From contig JASGEI010000019.1 in assembly GCA_047606545.1 (NCBI GenBank), positions 26,076-90,075 of the forward strand: a DNA stretch of 64,000 nucleotides. The letters run 5' to 3'. This document shows positions 55,199-63,968 of this stretch, piece after piece. A program made the translations under genes and the position numbers. Source of the DNA: JASGDC01 sp047606545. Its GTDB lineage: Bacteria > Actinomycetota > Actinomycetes > Actinomycetales > Micrococcaceae. The stretch's first letter is position 1. Each line of letters starts with the position of its first letter. Under the pieces are notes generated by a model that did no database searches, was not told the DNA's origin, and saw nothing but the letters and a program-made list of their open reading frames with translations.

Positions 55199-56785
55199 AT
55201 GTTTAATTCACTTTCAGACCGGTTAACCGGTACTTTTAAAAATCTAAAAGGTAAAGGCCGTCTTACTGAAGCAGATATTGACGGTACTGCCCGTGAAATT
55301 CGTCGTGCATTACTTGAAGCCGATGTAGCAGTTCCTGTAGTTCGTTCGTTTATTAAAAATATTAAAGAACGCTCTCTAGGGCAAGAAGTTTCTGGAGCGT
55401 TGAATCCAGGGCAACAAGTTGTAAAGATTGTAAATGATGAACTTGAGCAGATTCTTGGTGGTGAGACTCGTCGTGTTCAATATGCAAAGAACCCGCCGAC
55501 AGTAATCATGCTTGCTGGTTTGCAGGGTGCTGGTAAAACTACACTGGCTGGTAAGTTAGCACATTGGTTTAAATCTCAAGGACATACACCAATGTTGGTA
55601 GCTTGTGACTTGCAACGTCCAAACGCAGTAACTCAGCTGCAAGTGGTGGGTGAGCGAGCTAAGGTTCCAGTATTTGCGCCACATCCAGGTACTACTAGTG
55701 AGTTTGAGATTGCTCATGATGGAAACCCAGTAGAGGTTGCTGAAGAAGCAATTGAAGAGGCAAAAGCAAAGCAGCATGACATTGTGATTGTCGATACTGC
55801 AGGGCGTTTGGGTGTTGATCAGGAATTGATGCAACAAGCTGCTGACATTCGTGATGCAGTTGAGCCAGATGAAGTACTATTCGTTATTGATGCGATGATT
55901 GGTCAGGACGCAGTTAATACGGCCCAAGCATTCCTTGATGGTGTAGATTTTACTGGTGTAGTACTTACAAAGCTTGATGGTGATGCACGTGGTGGCGCGG
56001 CTCTTTCAGTAGCTTCTGTTACTGGTCGCCCTATTATGTTTGCTTCAACCGGTGAGAAAATTGACGAGTTTGAAGTATTCCACCCAGATCGTATGGCATC
56101 TCGTATCCTCGATATGGGTGACGTGATGACTTTGATTGAGCAAGCACAGCAGAAATTTGATGCTGATGAAGCTCAACGTATGGCAGATAAGTTTGCTAAT
56201 GAAGAAGCCTTCAACTTAGAAGACTTCTTAATCCAAATGCAGCAAATTAAAAAGATGGGATCATTTAAAAAAATTCTTGGAATGATGCCAGGTGCTGCCG
56301 GAATGAAGCAGCAACTTGAACAGTTTGATGACCGAGAGGTAGATCGTGTAGAAGCTATTGTGCGTTCTATGACACCTCTTGAACGTCGTGCACCAAAGAT
56401 TATTAATGGTTCACGTCGTGCCCGTATTGCTGCAGGTTCTGGGGTAACTGTTTCGGAAGTTAACCAATTGATGGAACGCTTCAAACAAGCGCAAAAGATG
56501 ATGTTACAAATGAGCCGTGGTGGTGGTATGCCAGGAGTGCCAGGTAGCTACAGTGGCGGTGGATCATCAAAGCGTAAGCAAAAGCGTGGCAAGAAAAAGG
56601 TTAAGAGTGGTAATCCAGCTAAGCAAGCGCAATACGAAAGAGAATTAGCTGCAAGGCGTGAAGCTAAGAATACTGTTGCTCCAGGTTCTGCTTTTGGAAA
56701 TATCAAACAAGAAACTCCAGAAGATTTTGATGCTTCACAGTTAAATTTGCCAAGTAGTTTTGGTAACTTCCTCGATAACAAATGA
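55199..56785 (+). CDS. ffh: Signal recognition particle protein Ffh
   Basis: The 528-residue protein has G-domain motifs GLQGAGKTT, DTAGRLGVD and TKLDGDARGG, and a methionine-rich M domain (MQQIKKMGSFKKILGMMPG, MMLQMSRGGGMPG) followed by a basic tail. It binds signal sequences and 4.5S RNA. Confidence 0.95.
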   Translation: MFNSLSDRLTGTFKNLKGKGRLTEADIDGTAREIRRALLEADVAVPVVRSFIKNIKERSLGQEVSGALNPGQQVVKIVNDELEQILGGETRRVQYAKNPPTVIMLAGLQGAGKTTLAGKLAHWFKSQGHTPMLVACDLQRPNAVTQLQVVGERAKVPVFAPHPGTTSEFEIAHDGNPVEVAEEAIEEAKAKQHDIVIVDTAGRLGVDQELMQQAADIRDAVEPDEVLFVIDAMIGQDAVNTAQAFLDGVDFTGVVLTKLDGDARGGAALSVASVTGRPIMFASTGEKIDEFEVFHPDRMASRILDMGDVMTLIEQAQQKFDADEAQRMADKFANEEAFNLEDFLIQMQQIKKMGSFKKILGMMPGAAGMKQQLEQFDDREVDRVEAIVRSMTPLERRAPKIINGSRRARIAAGSGVTVSEVNQLMERFKQAQKMMLQMSRGGGMPGVPGSYSGGGSSKRKQKRGKKKVKSGNPAKQAQYERELAARREAKNTVAPGSAFGNIKQETPEDFDASQLNLPSSFGNFLDNK

Positions 56786-56799
56786 GTTTTATAGAAAAG

Positions 56800-56829
56800 G
56801 ACTGTGATTTAAGTATTACAGTCTTTTTT
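56800..56829 (+). terminator. Terminator after ffh
   Basis: GACTGTGA pairs with TTACAGTC and is followed by TTTTTT. Confidence 0.75.
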
Positions 56830-56894
56830 CTTTGATTAAGGTATTTATGCGAACACTTAAAATATCTTGTTAAATTGCTGTTATTGGCTAGTTC

Positions 56895-56923
56895 TTAACT
56901 CAGGTGAAATTAAGTTATATAAT
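56895..56923 (+). promoter_or_regulatory. rpsP operon promoter
   Basis: TTAACT is spaced 17 nt from TATAAT; the transcript would have a leader of about 145 nt. Confidence 0.5.
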
Positions 56924-56957
56924 TTTACGAATAAGCGTTATACTATTAAAGAACTCT

Positions 56958-56989
56958 TTTCATGCGAACCCTCTCTTATTCGCATGAAA
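56958..56989 (+). promoter_or_regulatory. Hairpin in the rpsP leader
   Basis: TTTCATGCGAA pairs perfectly with TTCGCATGAAA, with a 10-nt loop. It lies in the untranslated leader of rpsP-KH-rimM-trmD and may take part in feedback control. Confidence 0.55.
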
Positions 56990-57074
56990 GTATCCGTTGG
57001 TGTGATGGTTGTTTGTCCCCACGAACTTGCTATCGTGCCGTAAACATTGAGAAGAAATAGGAGAGTCCACCCAA

Positions 57075-57563
57075 GTGGCAGTAAAAATTCGTCTAAAGCG
57101 CCTTGGTAAGAAAAAGGCACCTTTTTACCGTGTAGTTGTAATGGATTCACGCAAGAAGCGTGACGGTCGTGCGATTGAAGAAATCGGTATTTACCATCCA
57201 ACTAACGATCCTTCTGTAATTGAAATTGATTCTGAGCGTGCTCAGTACTGGCTAGGTGTTGGTGCACAGCCATCTGATGCTGTTGCAGCACTACTAAAGA
57301 TTACTGGTGACCTACAGAAGTTCAAAGGTGAAGAGGGTGCTGAAAGCACTTACAAGACTGCTGAAGAAAAAGAAGCTTTTGTAGCTCCAGATAAGGATTC
57401 TGTTATCGCTGATAAAGAAGACGATAAGAAAGAATCTGAAGTAGATGAAGATTCTGAGGAGCAGGCTGAAAAAGCTGAAACTGAAGAAGATGCTACAGAA
57501 GAAAAAACTGATGACGACTCAGCTGAAGAAAAAGCTGATGAAGAAGAAACTAAGGAAAGTTAA
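57075..57563 (+). CDS. rpsP: 30S ribosomal protein S16 with acidic tail
   Basis: The 162-residue protein has the S16 core (MAVKIRLKRLGKKKAPFYR) and about 80 extra residues rich in E, D and K. Similar tails occur in actinobacterial S16. GGAGAG precedes the GTG. Confidence 0.95.
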   Translation: MAVKIRLKRLGKKKAPFYRVVVMDSRKKRDGRAIEEIGIYHPTNDPSVIEIDSERAQYWLGVGAQPSDAVAALLKITGDLQKFKGEEGAESTYKTAEEKEAFVAPDKDSVIADKEDDKKESEVDEDSEEQAEKAETEEDATEEKTDDDSAEEKADEEETKES

Positions 57564-57568
57564 TAACT

Positions 57569-57814
57569 ATGCTTTCTGAAGCACTTGAACATCTAGTTAG
57601 AGGGATTGTTGAAAATCCTGATGATGTCAAAATTACTAGCCGTTACAGCCGTCGTGGCGAGATTCTAAGCATTCGGGTTAATCCAAGTGACCTTGGCCGA
57701 GTTATTGGTAAGCAAGGTCGTATAGCGACTGCATTGCGTTCAGTCATAAACGCTATCTCTCCAGGTAAAAGCGTGCGAGTTGATGTGCTAGAAACTGATG
57801 GCGGTCGTCGTTAA
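57569..57814 (+). CDS. KH-domain RNA-binding protein (YlqC/KhpA)
   Basis: The 81-residue protein has the KH signature VIGKQGRIATALRSVI. It sits between rpsP and rimM, the standard position. Confidence 0.92.
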   Translation: MLSEALEHLVRGIVENPDDVKITSRYSRRGEILSIRVNPSDLGRVIGKQGRIATALRSVINAISPGKSVRVDVLETDGGRR

Positions 57815-57825
57815 TAAATTTTGAA

Positions 57826-57862
57826 TGTGGTCTTGCGGTAATATTACTGCAAGACCATTTTT
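57826..57862 (+). terminator. Hairpin between the KH gene and rimM
   Basis: TGGTCTTGC-GGTAATATTACT-GCAAGACCA is followed by TTTTT. It could reduce read-through into rimM-trmD. Confidence 0.75.
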
Positions 57863-57897
57863 CTATCAATTTGGCAGAGATTTAATAAAGGAAACTA

Positions 57898-58401
57898 ATG
57901 AAAGTTAAAATCGCTCGAATTGGGAAACCTCACGGCATACGTGGTGAAGTAACAGCACAGCTATTTACTGATAATCCACAAGCTCGCTTTGCGCATGGTG
58001 AAGTGATTGAAACTAATAGTGATGAAATGCCAAAATTGACAGTTAAAGGTCACCGTTGGAATAAAGATCGCATTTTAATTAGTTTTGCTGAGATTAATGA
58101 TCGTAATACTGCTGAAGAACTCCGTAACACTATCTTATATGCAGAACCAGAGAAAATTCCAGAAGAAGATGAAGCTTGGTATCCTCATGAAATCGAAGGG
58201 TTAAAAGTAATCCGAGAAGGTAATGTGATAGGTGAGGTTACTAAGTTGGAAGCTCGGGAAATTCAGGATATTTTAACTATTAAACTAAACTCTGGAGAAG
58301 AACGGTTAGTTCCATTTGTGGAAGAGATTGTGCCAGAAATTAACCTCGATGAAGGTGCACTTTATGTTACACCTCCAGGTGGTTTGTTAGATGAAGATTG
58401 A
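57898..58401 (+). CDS. rimM: 16S rRNA processing protein RimM
   Basis: The 167-residue protein has the RimM N-domain KIARIGKPHGIRGEV and C-terminal PRC-type domain (LVPFVEEIVPEINLDEGALYV). It helps 30S maturation. It overlaps trmD by 11 nt. Confidence 0.94.
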   Translation: MKVKIARIGKPHGIRGEVTAQLFTDNPQARFAHGEVIETNSDEMPKLTVKGHRWNKDRILISFAEINDRNTAEELRNTILYAEPEKIPEEDEAWYPHEIEGLKVIREGNVIGEVTKLEAREIQDILTIKLNSGEERLVPFVEEIVPEINLDEGALYVTPPGGLLDED

Positions 58402-59074
58402 TATTTTTAGTATCTTTCCAGAGTATCTTGAAGGTCTTAATATATCTTTAATCGGGAAAGCCCAACGAGAGGGATTGCTAGCTATTGAAACTCACAATTT
58501 GCGTGATTTCACTACAGATAAGCATAAAACTGTAGATGATACACCATATGGTGGTGGAGCTGGAATGGTTATGAAACCAGAACCTTGGGCTCAAGCATTG
58601 GAAAGTGTACTAGTTAAAGGTGAAAAACCAACTTTAATTGTCCCCTCACCTGCAGGGAAACTTTTTAATCAGGCTAAAGCTGATGTATTGGCTAAATCTG
58701 AACATTTAGTTTTTGCTTGTGGGCGTTATGAAGGTATTGATGAGCGAGTATTTCATTGGGCTAAAGAGCATTATGATGTACAGCTTTTGAGTATTGGTGA
58801 TTATGTTTTAAACGGTGGTGAAGTAGCTTCGATGGCAATGATTGAAGCTATTGTTCGTCTCATACCAGGGGTAGTAGGAAACCCAAAATCTTTAGTTGAG
58901 GAATCACACAGCGATGGTTTATTAGAGTATGCAGTTTATACAAAACCGGCTAATTGGCGTGGATATGAAGTTCCTGTGGAATTATTGAGTGGCCATCATG
59001 CAAAAATCGCTGAATATCGTAAAACTCAACAAATACAGCGTACACAAGAACGTCGTCCAGACTTATTGAATTAA
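58391..59074 (+). CDS. trmD: tRNA (guanine-N1)-methyltransferase
   Basis: The 227-residue SPOUT enzyme has PYGGGAGMVMKPE, CGRYEGIDER and SIGDYVLNGGE. It makes m1G37 in tRNA. Confidence 0.95.
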   Translation: MKIDIFSIFPEYLEGLNISLIGKAQREGLLAIETHNLRDFTTDKHKTVDDTPYGGGAGMVMKPEPWAQALESVLVKGEKPTLIVPSPAGKLFNQAKADVLAKSEHLVFACGRYEGIDERVFHWAKEHYDVQLLSIGDYVLNGGEVASMAMIEAIVRLIPGVVGNPKSLVEESHSDGLLEYAVYTKPANWRGYEVPVELLSGHHAKIAEYRKTQQIQRTQERRPDLLN

Positions 59075-59179
59075 ATTCCAATAATATTTGAAATTTTAGC
59101 TTAAAAATGTGAAAATTATATACGTATGTCTTCTAGGTTTTATGGCTGCCGTGGGGGTTAATAAAACTACTGGAAGTGT

Positions 59180-59284
59180 ATGGCATGCTCCCAAAGCGAG
59201 TATGTGAAAGGAAGTTCCGTCGCCATTGCGCGACAGTACTTAAGGCCTTTGAGGACCTACGGCGTCAGAGGAAATATATACAAA
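59180..59284 (+). promoter_or_regulatory. Possible L19 leader
   Basis: The stretch before rplS has GTCGC-CATTGC-GCGAC (59219-59234) and further short stems such as CCT-TTG-AGG, then GAGGAAA before the ATG. L19 leaders are known in several phyla; whether this is one is open. The track ORF upstream of residue 36 is not supported as protein. Confidence 0.35.
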
Positions 59285-59731
59285 ATGCGTATTTTAGATA
59301 TTGTTGATGAAGCATCATTGCGTTCTGATATTCCAGATTTCCGCCCTGGTGATACTGTAAAAGTTCATGTAAAGGTAGTGGAAGGTAACCGTTCTCGTGT
59401 CCAGCTTTTCCAAGGACATGTAATTTCACGTTCTGGTGATGGTATTCGCGAGACATTCACAGTTCGCAAGACTAGTTTTGGTGTTGGTGTAGAGCGTACA
59501 TTCCCTGTACACTCACCAGTAATTGATAAGATTGAACTTGCTACTCGCGGTGATGTACGTCGCGCGAAGCTTTACTATCTACGTGATCGTACTGGTAAAG
59601 CTGCGAAGATTCGTGAAAAGCGCGAAGATGTACCTTCAGCTAAAGACAAGAAGGCTACTAAGAAAGCTGAAAAACCAGCTAAGAAAGAAGCTAAATCTGA
59701 AGCTCCACAGGCTGAAAAGACTGAAGAGTAA
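59285..59731 (+). CDS. rplS: 50S ribosomal protein L19 with basic tail
   Basis: The 148-residue protein has the L19 core (RPGDTVKVHVKVVEGNRSRVQ, RRAKLYYLRDRTGKAAKI) and a K/A/E-rich tail of about 30 residues. The start at ATG 59285 is set by family length and GAGGAAA upstream. Confidence 0.94.
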   Translation: MRILDIVDEASLRSDIPDFRPGDTVKVHVKVVEGNRSRVQLFQGHVISRSGDGIRETFTVRKTSFGVGVERTFPVHSPVIDKIELATRGDVRRAKLYYLRDRTGKAAKIREKREDVPSAKDKKATKKAEKPAKKEAKSEAPQAEKTEE

Positions 59732-59748
59732 ATAAAGCTTATTTGTAA

Positions 59749-59776
59749 AAAGACTCCAAATTATTGGGGTCTTTTT
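59749..59776 (+). terminator. Terminator after rplS
   Basis: GACTCCAA pairs with TTGGGGTC, followed by TTTTTC. Confidence 0.8.
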
Positions 59777-59793
59777 CTTTATATTATTACAGT

Positions 59794-59857
59794 AAATGGC
59801 GTCTATTCTTACAAATGGCGTGTATACCCGGGGCTCTTTTGTAAGAATAGACGCCAT
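59794..59857. repeat. 64-bp dispersed inverted-repeat element, copy D
   Basis: ATGGCGTCTATTCTTACAAA and TTTGTAAGAATAGACGCCAT match perfectly over 20 bp. Its left arm matches copy C (21988) in 16 of 20 bases. Confidence 0.6.
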
Positions 59858-59898
59858 AAGCTAATTAGTTATAGCGTGTAGAATAGGGTTATAAGTTA

Positions 59899-59920
59899 CT
59901 AGTGCCGATGCTGACACTAG
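59899..59920. promoter_or_regulatory. CTAGTG/CACTAG inverted repeat before dhaK
   Basis: CTAGTG and CACTAG lie 10 nt apart, about 28 nt before the dhaK start; possible operator. Confidence 0.35.
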
Positions 59921-59947
59921 CCTTAAGTTAAGGATGTGTTATTTAAC

Positions 59948-60931
59948 ATGAAAAAAATTATTAATGAACCAAAAGATGTAGTACCTGAAATGGTCAAGGG
60001 CTTAGCTCAAGCTCATCACGAGATTATTGAACAAGTCCCAAATACCTATGTTTTAAAACAAAAAGATATTAAGAAACAAGTTGCGCTAATCAGTGGTGGT
60101 GGTAGCGGTCACGAACCAGCACATGCAGGATTTGTAGGTGATGGTATGCTTCAAGCTGCAATTTGTGGTCAAGTATTTACTTCACCAACTCCTGATGAAG
60201 TGCACGCGGCTATTAAAGCAGCAGATCAAGGTGAAGGCGTGCTCATGGTCGTTAAGAATTATTCAGGTGATGTCATGAACTTTGATATGGCAAAAGATAT
60301 GGCTGAGATGGATGATATTAAAGTCGCTAGTGTCTTAGTAGATGACGATATTGCAGTAGAAGATAGTACTTACACCCAAGGTAAACGCGGTGTTGCAGGC
60401 ACCATTTTCGTCCACAAAATTCTTGGTGCTGCAGCTCGTAACGGTGCTAGTTTAGATGAATTAGTTAAGCTGGGTGAAAAGGTAGTTAAAAACCTAAAGA
60501 CTATCGGGGTAGCATTAACTGGTGCTACAGTTCCTGAAGTTGGTAAACCAGGTTTTGTGCTCGAAGATGACGAAATCGAATATGGTGTGGGCATCCATGG
60601 TGAACCAGGTTACCGTAAAGAAAAAATTAAGACATCAAGGGGTATGGCAGAAGAACTAACTTCTAAGCTAAAAGAAGCATTTGATTGGGATAAGTCCGAT
60701 AAATTTGCTGTATTAGTAAATGGTCTAGGTGGGACTCCGCTTATGGAACAATACGTATTCTTCGGCGATGTTATGGATATCTTAGGCAAAGAAAATCTCG
60801 AGACTGCTTACTCAAAAGTAGGTAACTTTATGACTTCACTTGAGATGGCAGGATTATCACTAACAATGCTAAAGCTTGAAGATGATTGGGTAGCTGCATT
60901 AAACGAACCTGTAGCAGCCCCAGCTTGGTAG
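59948..60931 (+). CDS. dhaK: Dihydroxyacetone kinase subunit K
   Basis: The 327-residue protein has GGGSGHEPAHAGFVGDGML and the substrate-binding His217 in GVGIHGEPGYR. It phosphorylates dihydroxyacetone using a phosphoryl group from DhaM via DhaL. The dhaKLM order is the PTS-dependent form. Confidence 0.95.
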   Translation: MKKIINEPKDVVPEMVKGLAQAHHEIIEQVPNTYVLKQKDIKKQVALISGGGSGHEPAHAGFVGDGMLQAAICGQVFTSPTPDEVHAAIKAADQGEGVLMVVKNYSGDVMNFDMAKDMAEMDDIKVASVLVDDDIAVEDSTYTQGKRGVAGTIFVHKILGAAARNGASLDELVKLGEKVVKNLKTIGVALTGATVPEVGKPGFVLEDDEIEYGVGIHGEPGYRKEKIKTSRGMAEELTSKLKEAFDWDKSDKFAVLVNGLGGTPLMEQYVFFGDVMDILGKENLETAYSKVGNFMTSLEMAGLSLTMLKLEDDWVAALNEPVAAPAW

Positions 60932-60943
60932 GAGAGGAAATTA

Positions 60944-61528
60944 ATGGTTGAAGTTAAGACTTGGGTAAAAGCCCTAAAGATCTTTAAAGATAAGATTGAT
61001 AAAAATAAAGATTACTTAAGTGAGTTAGATACTCCTATTGGTGATGGTGATCATGGTAATAACATGGCACGTGGCATGGAAGCTGTAAACAAAAGTCTAG
61101 AAACTAATAAGCCGGATACTGTTCAAGATGTTTTCAAACAGACAGCTATGGCTTTGATTAGTAATGTCGGCGGCGCTTCAGGTCCATTGTATGGAACTGC
61201 AATGATGGAAATGGGTAAAGCTGCTGTATCTGATCAAGTAGTGCCAATGCTTGAAGCTGGTATGTCTGGCATTGAAAAGCGTGGTAAGAGTACTACTGGC
61301 GAAAAGACTATGCTAGATGTCTGGGGTCCTGCTATTGTTGCCGTCCAAGAGGAAAAACTTACTGATGAAGTGCTAGAAAAAGCCCAAGAAGCTACTAAGG
61401 ATATGATTGCGACTAAGGGGCGAGCTTCATACTTAGGTGAGCGTTCTGTAGGTCATATTGATCCAGGTGCTACTTCAAGTATGTATTTCTTCGAGTCATT
61501 ACTTGAGGCAGGAGTATTTGATGAGTAA
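60944..61528 (+). CDS. dhaL: Dihydroxyacetone kinase subunit L (ADP-binding)
   Basis: The 194-residue protein has DTPIGDGDHGNNMARGM, the ADP/Mg site, and SNVGGASGPLYGTAM. It follows dhaK by 12 nt. The stop overlaps the dhaM start. Confidence 0.94.
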   Translation: MVEVKTWVKALKIFKDKIDKNKDYLSELDTPIGDGDHGNNMARGMEAVNKSLETNKPDTVQDVFKQTAMALISNVGGASGPLYGTAMMEMGKAAVSDQVVPMLEAGMSGIEKRGKSTTGEKTMLDVWGPAIVAVQEEKLTDEVLEKAQEATKDMIATKGRASYLGERSVGHIDPGATSSMYFFESLLEAGVFDE

Positions 61529-61889
61529 AGGCGTCGTACTTGTCTCACATGTAAAAGAGATTGGTAAAGGTCTTAATCGTCTTATTAAAGAAGTTGCAAA
61601 GGATGTGCCGATTACAGTTGCCGCAGGATTAGAAGCAGGTGAGGTCGGCACATCTTTCGACAAGATTTTGAAAGCTTTCGAACAAAATTCAGGTGAAACT
61701 TTATTAGCTTTCTATGACTTGGGTAGTGCCAAGATGAACTTAGAAATGGCAATAGAAATGACTGAAAAGGAGGTGCTGTTATTTGATACAGCGCTCATCG
61801 AAAGTGCCTATACTGCTGCTACTCTATTACAAGCTGACGCACCACTTGAAACTATTAAAGATCAATTAAAACCGTTAAAAATTAAGTAA
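61521..61889 (+). CDS. dhaM: PTS-dependent DHA kinase phosphotransferase subunit, EIIA-only
   Basis: The 122-residue protein is the EIIA-type domain (VVLVSHVKEIGKGL, His10) without the HPr-like and EI-like extensions of E. coli DhaM. It receives phosphate from HPr of the general PTS. ATG 61521 overlaps dhaL by 8 nt. Confidence 0.88.
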   Translation: MSKGVVLVSHVKEIGKGLNRLIKEVAKDVPITVAAGLEAGEVGTSFDKILKAFEQNSGETLLAFYDLGSAKMNLEMAIEMTEKEVLLFDTALIESAYTAATLLQADAPLETIKDQLKPLKIK

Positions 61890-61957
61890 TGGTGGTCTAA
61901 AAATCCTGATGAACATTAGGTAGAATAGTGGAGATGTCATCGAAAGGAACATAGTTA

Positions 61958-62668
61958 ATGGCTTCACATAAAGCTCAAACTGAACGCTCTACTCTCATGG
62001 TCTTCCTTAGAGAGTATTTATTGCCAATAATTATCGCTTTGTTAATAGTAGCGTTAGTAAAAAACTTTGTGATTAGGCCTTTTAGCATTCCTTCTGGCTC
62101 TATGGAACAGACCTTGAATATCAACGACCGAATTTTGGTAGATAGGATTCATAATAATAAAGATATCCAACGTGGTGACGTAGTGGTGTTTGAACGTCCA
62201 GATGATTGGAAACCAGAAGTTCCAGTACAATCTAGCCCAGTTAAAGATGGACTTAAAACTGTCGGTAGTTTAGTGGGAGTTACTGCTAAACCAGGTCAGG
62301 AGTTCTTGGTTAAACGAGTGATTGGCATGCCAGGAGATCATGTAAAGACTGTAGGTAATAAGATTTCAGTTAATGGCAAAATCCTTAATGAGCCTTATTT
62401 ATTCCCAGGTAATAATAGTTCTGATATTTCTTTTGATATCACAGTGCCTGCTGGTCAGGTTTGGGTTCTTGGTGATCATCGTTCTAATTCAGCAGATTCT
62501 CGTTATCATATGAATGGTGCAAATCATGGTATGGTTCCGCTTTCTGATATACAAGGTAAAGTAATTTACAAGGTTTACCCTTTTACTCAAATGGGTAAAG
62601 TATCTGATTCGTCGCAAACTTTTAAAGGTATTCCTGTGGCATCAACAGCTGCTTCAGTGACTAAATAA
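61958..62668 (+). CDS. lepB: Signal peptidase I
   Basis: The 236-residue protein has an N-terminal membrane segment, Ser48 in IPSGSMEQT, Lys119 in FLVKRVIGMPGD and WVLGDHRSNSADSR. It cuts signal peptides outside the membrane, and could process the secreted proteins of this window. Confidence 0.95.
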   Translation: MASHKAQTERSTLMVFLREYLLPIIIALLIVALVKNFVIRPFSIPSGSMEQTLNINDRILVDRIHNNKDIQRGDVVVFERPDDWKPEVPVQSSPVKDGLKTVGSLVGVTAKPGQEFLVKRVIGMPGDHVKTVGNKISVNGKILNEPYLFPGNNSSDISFDITVPAGQVWVLGDHRSNSADSRYHMNGANHGMVPLSDIQGKVIYKVYPFTQMGKVSDSSQTFKGIPVASTAASVTK

Positions 62669-62670
62669 TT

Positions 62671-63279
62671 ATGGCTGTATCATACGAACTTGAAGACACT
62701 TTATTTGCTGGAGGCTATAGACTAGTAGCTGGAATGGATGAAGTTGGTCGTGGCTGTTTAGCTGGTCCTGTGATGGTGGGAGTTACAGTAATTGGAACTG
62801 ATGAGCAGCCAGAGTTTTACGGGCTTAAAGATAGTAAACAAATGACTGTTAAAGCTCGTGAACGGTTAGCACCTATCATTCAAGAGGCATTAGCATGTGC
62901 TGTCGGCGAAGCAACTGCTGGTGAGATTGATAAATATGGGATTACCGAGGCCTTACGGATTGCTGGGGTACGTGCTTTGCAGCAATTAGCTATCTTGCCA
63001 GAAGTTATCATATTAGACGGCACTCATAACTGGTTAGGTAAGGGTAAAGATTTCCCATTAGTACATACACAAGCTAAGGCAGATACTACTTCGGTAACTG
63101 CTGCAGCTGCTTCTGTAGTGGCCAAAGTTACTCGTGATAAGTACATGGAAACTTTGGCTTATGAGTATCCAGACTACCTGTGGCATAAAAATAAAGGGTA
63201 TGGCACGAAAGCTCATAAAGAAGCTATCAAGGAATTCGGTGTTACTGAGTACCATCGGAAGACTTGGAAGTTAATTTAG
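62671..63279 (+). CDS. rnhB: Ribonuclease HII
   Basis: The 202-residue protein has AGMDEVGRGCLAGPV, DGTHNW and AAASVVAKVTRD. It removes single ribonucleotides in DNA. It directly follows lepB. Confidence 0.95.
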   Translation: MAVSYELEDTLFAGGYRLVAGMDEVGRGCLAGPVMVGVTVIGTDEQPEFYGLKDSKQMTVKARERLAPIIQEALACAVGEATAGEIDKYGITEALRIAGVRALQQLAILPEVIILDGTHNWLGKGKDFPLVHTQAKADTTSVTAAAASVVAKVTRDKYMETLAYEYPDYLWHKNKGYGTKAHKEAIKEFGVTEYHRKTWKLI

Positions 63280-63311
63280 TGTTATTTAGGGGATATTCAA
63301 AGGAGAATATT

Positions 63312-63690
63312 GTGGCTACATCAAAATCTAACTAAGATAATAAAGAGTTAAGCAAAACTCAGTCTTTAAAAATACTATTGATAATAGAAGCAGTGGCCTA
63401 TCACACGGTTGGTGAACCTTTTCGGATTGTAACTTAAGCTACCACTGGATATTCCTGGTAGTTCTTCACACATGGCAGTACTGTATGCTACCGGTGATTT
63501 TAGTGAGGACCAAGTTTTTATTCATGATTCTATTATCGGTTCACGTTTTGAAGGTAGAATTTTGCGGAAAACTACTGAGTATAATCAATTGGCAATCATC
63601 CCCAAAATTACTGGAAAGGCGTACAAAATGGGGCATGTGATATTTGAAGTAGATCCTAAAGATCCAATTACTTCAGGTTTTTTACTTTAA
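63312..63690 (+). pseudogene. Decayed proline racemase-family gene
   Basis: A GTG at 63312 follows AAAGGAG by 6 nt. In the same frame an in-frame TAA appears at codon 8, then the open part reads EAVAYHTVGEPFRIVT, the N-terminus of proline racemase/4-hydroxyproline epimerase, and stops at 63435. One frame shift later IPGSSS continues the family pattern and joins directly the C-terminal part (YATGDFSEDQVFIHDSIIGSRFEGRI...AIIPKITGKAYK), so the middle is deleted. At least two stops, one frameshift and one deletion are visible. Confidence 0.75.
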
Positions 63691-63891
63691 GTGAAGTCTT
63701 AATAACTCACACTTCGTGTTTACTCAATATCCACTTTTCAATTGTTTTTTCTTTGTAAAGCATTATTTTCTTTGCAACGTTGTTAAGGAAATACCTGTTT
63801 GATAAGGAAAAGGTAGTGAGTAATGACTGTAATTAGTTCTGATAAGTTTTGTTTGCTTGTCCTTTTTTGGGTTTTTTGGGTGGGTTGTTTT

Positions 63892-63921
63892 TTGTGTTTG
63901 TTGGTAGGGGGGGGGTATGAT
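63892..63921 (+). promoter_or_regulatory. Promoter with poly-G spacer at the window end
   Basis: TTGTGT (63892-63897) and TATGAT (63916-63921) are spaced 18 nt, nine of which are the G-tract. Confidence 0.55.
63907..63915 (+). repeat. Poly-G tract (9 G) abutting a -10 box
   Basis: Nine G in a row end directly at TATGAT. The same layout as at 48851. Confidence 0.8.
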
Positions 63922-63968
63922 TGTTGTGTTGGATATGACATGTTTTTTGCTGGGGAGTTGATTCTTTT

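Noticed and set aside
59180..59284. N-terminal 35 residues of the long rplS reading frame
   Set aside because: L19 proteins start at MRILDIV-type sequences; the upstream part covers hairpins and has no family match.
63720..63900. T/G-rich stretch as a possible origin or repeat
   Set aside because: No repeated words, DnaA-type boxes or inverted repeats are visible. It is only compositionally biased.
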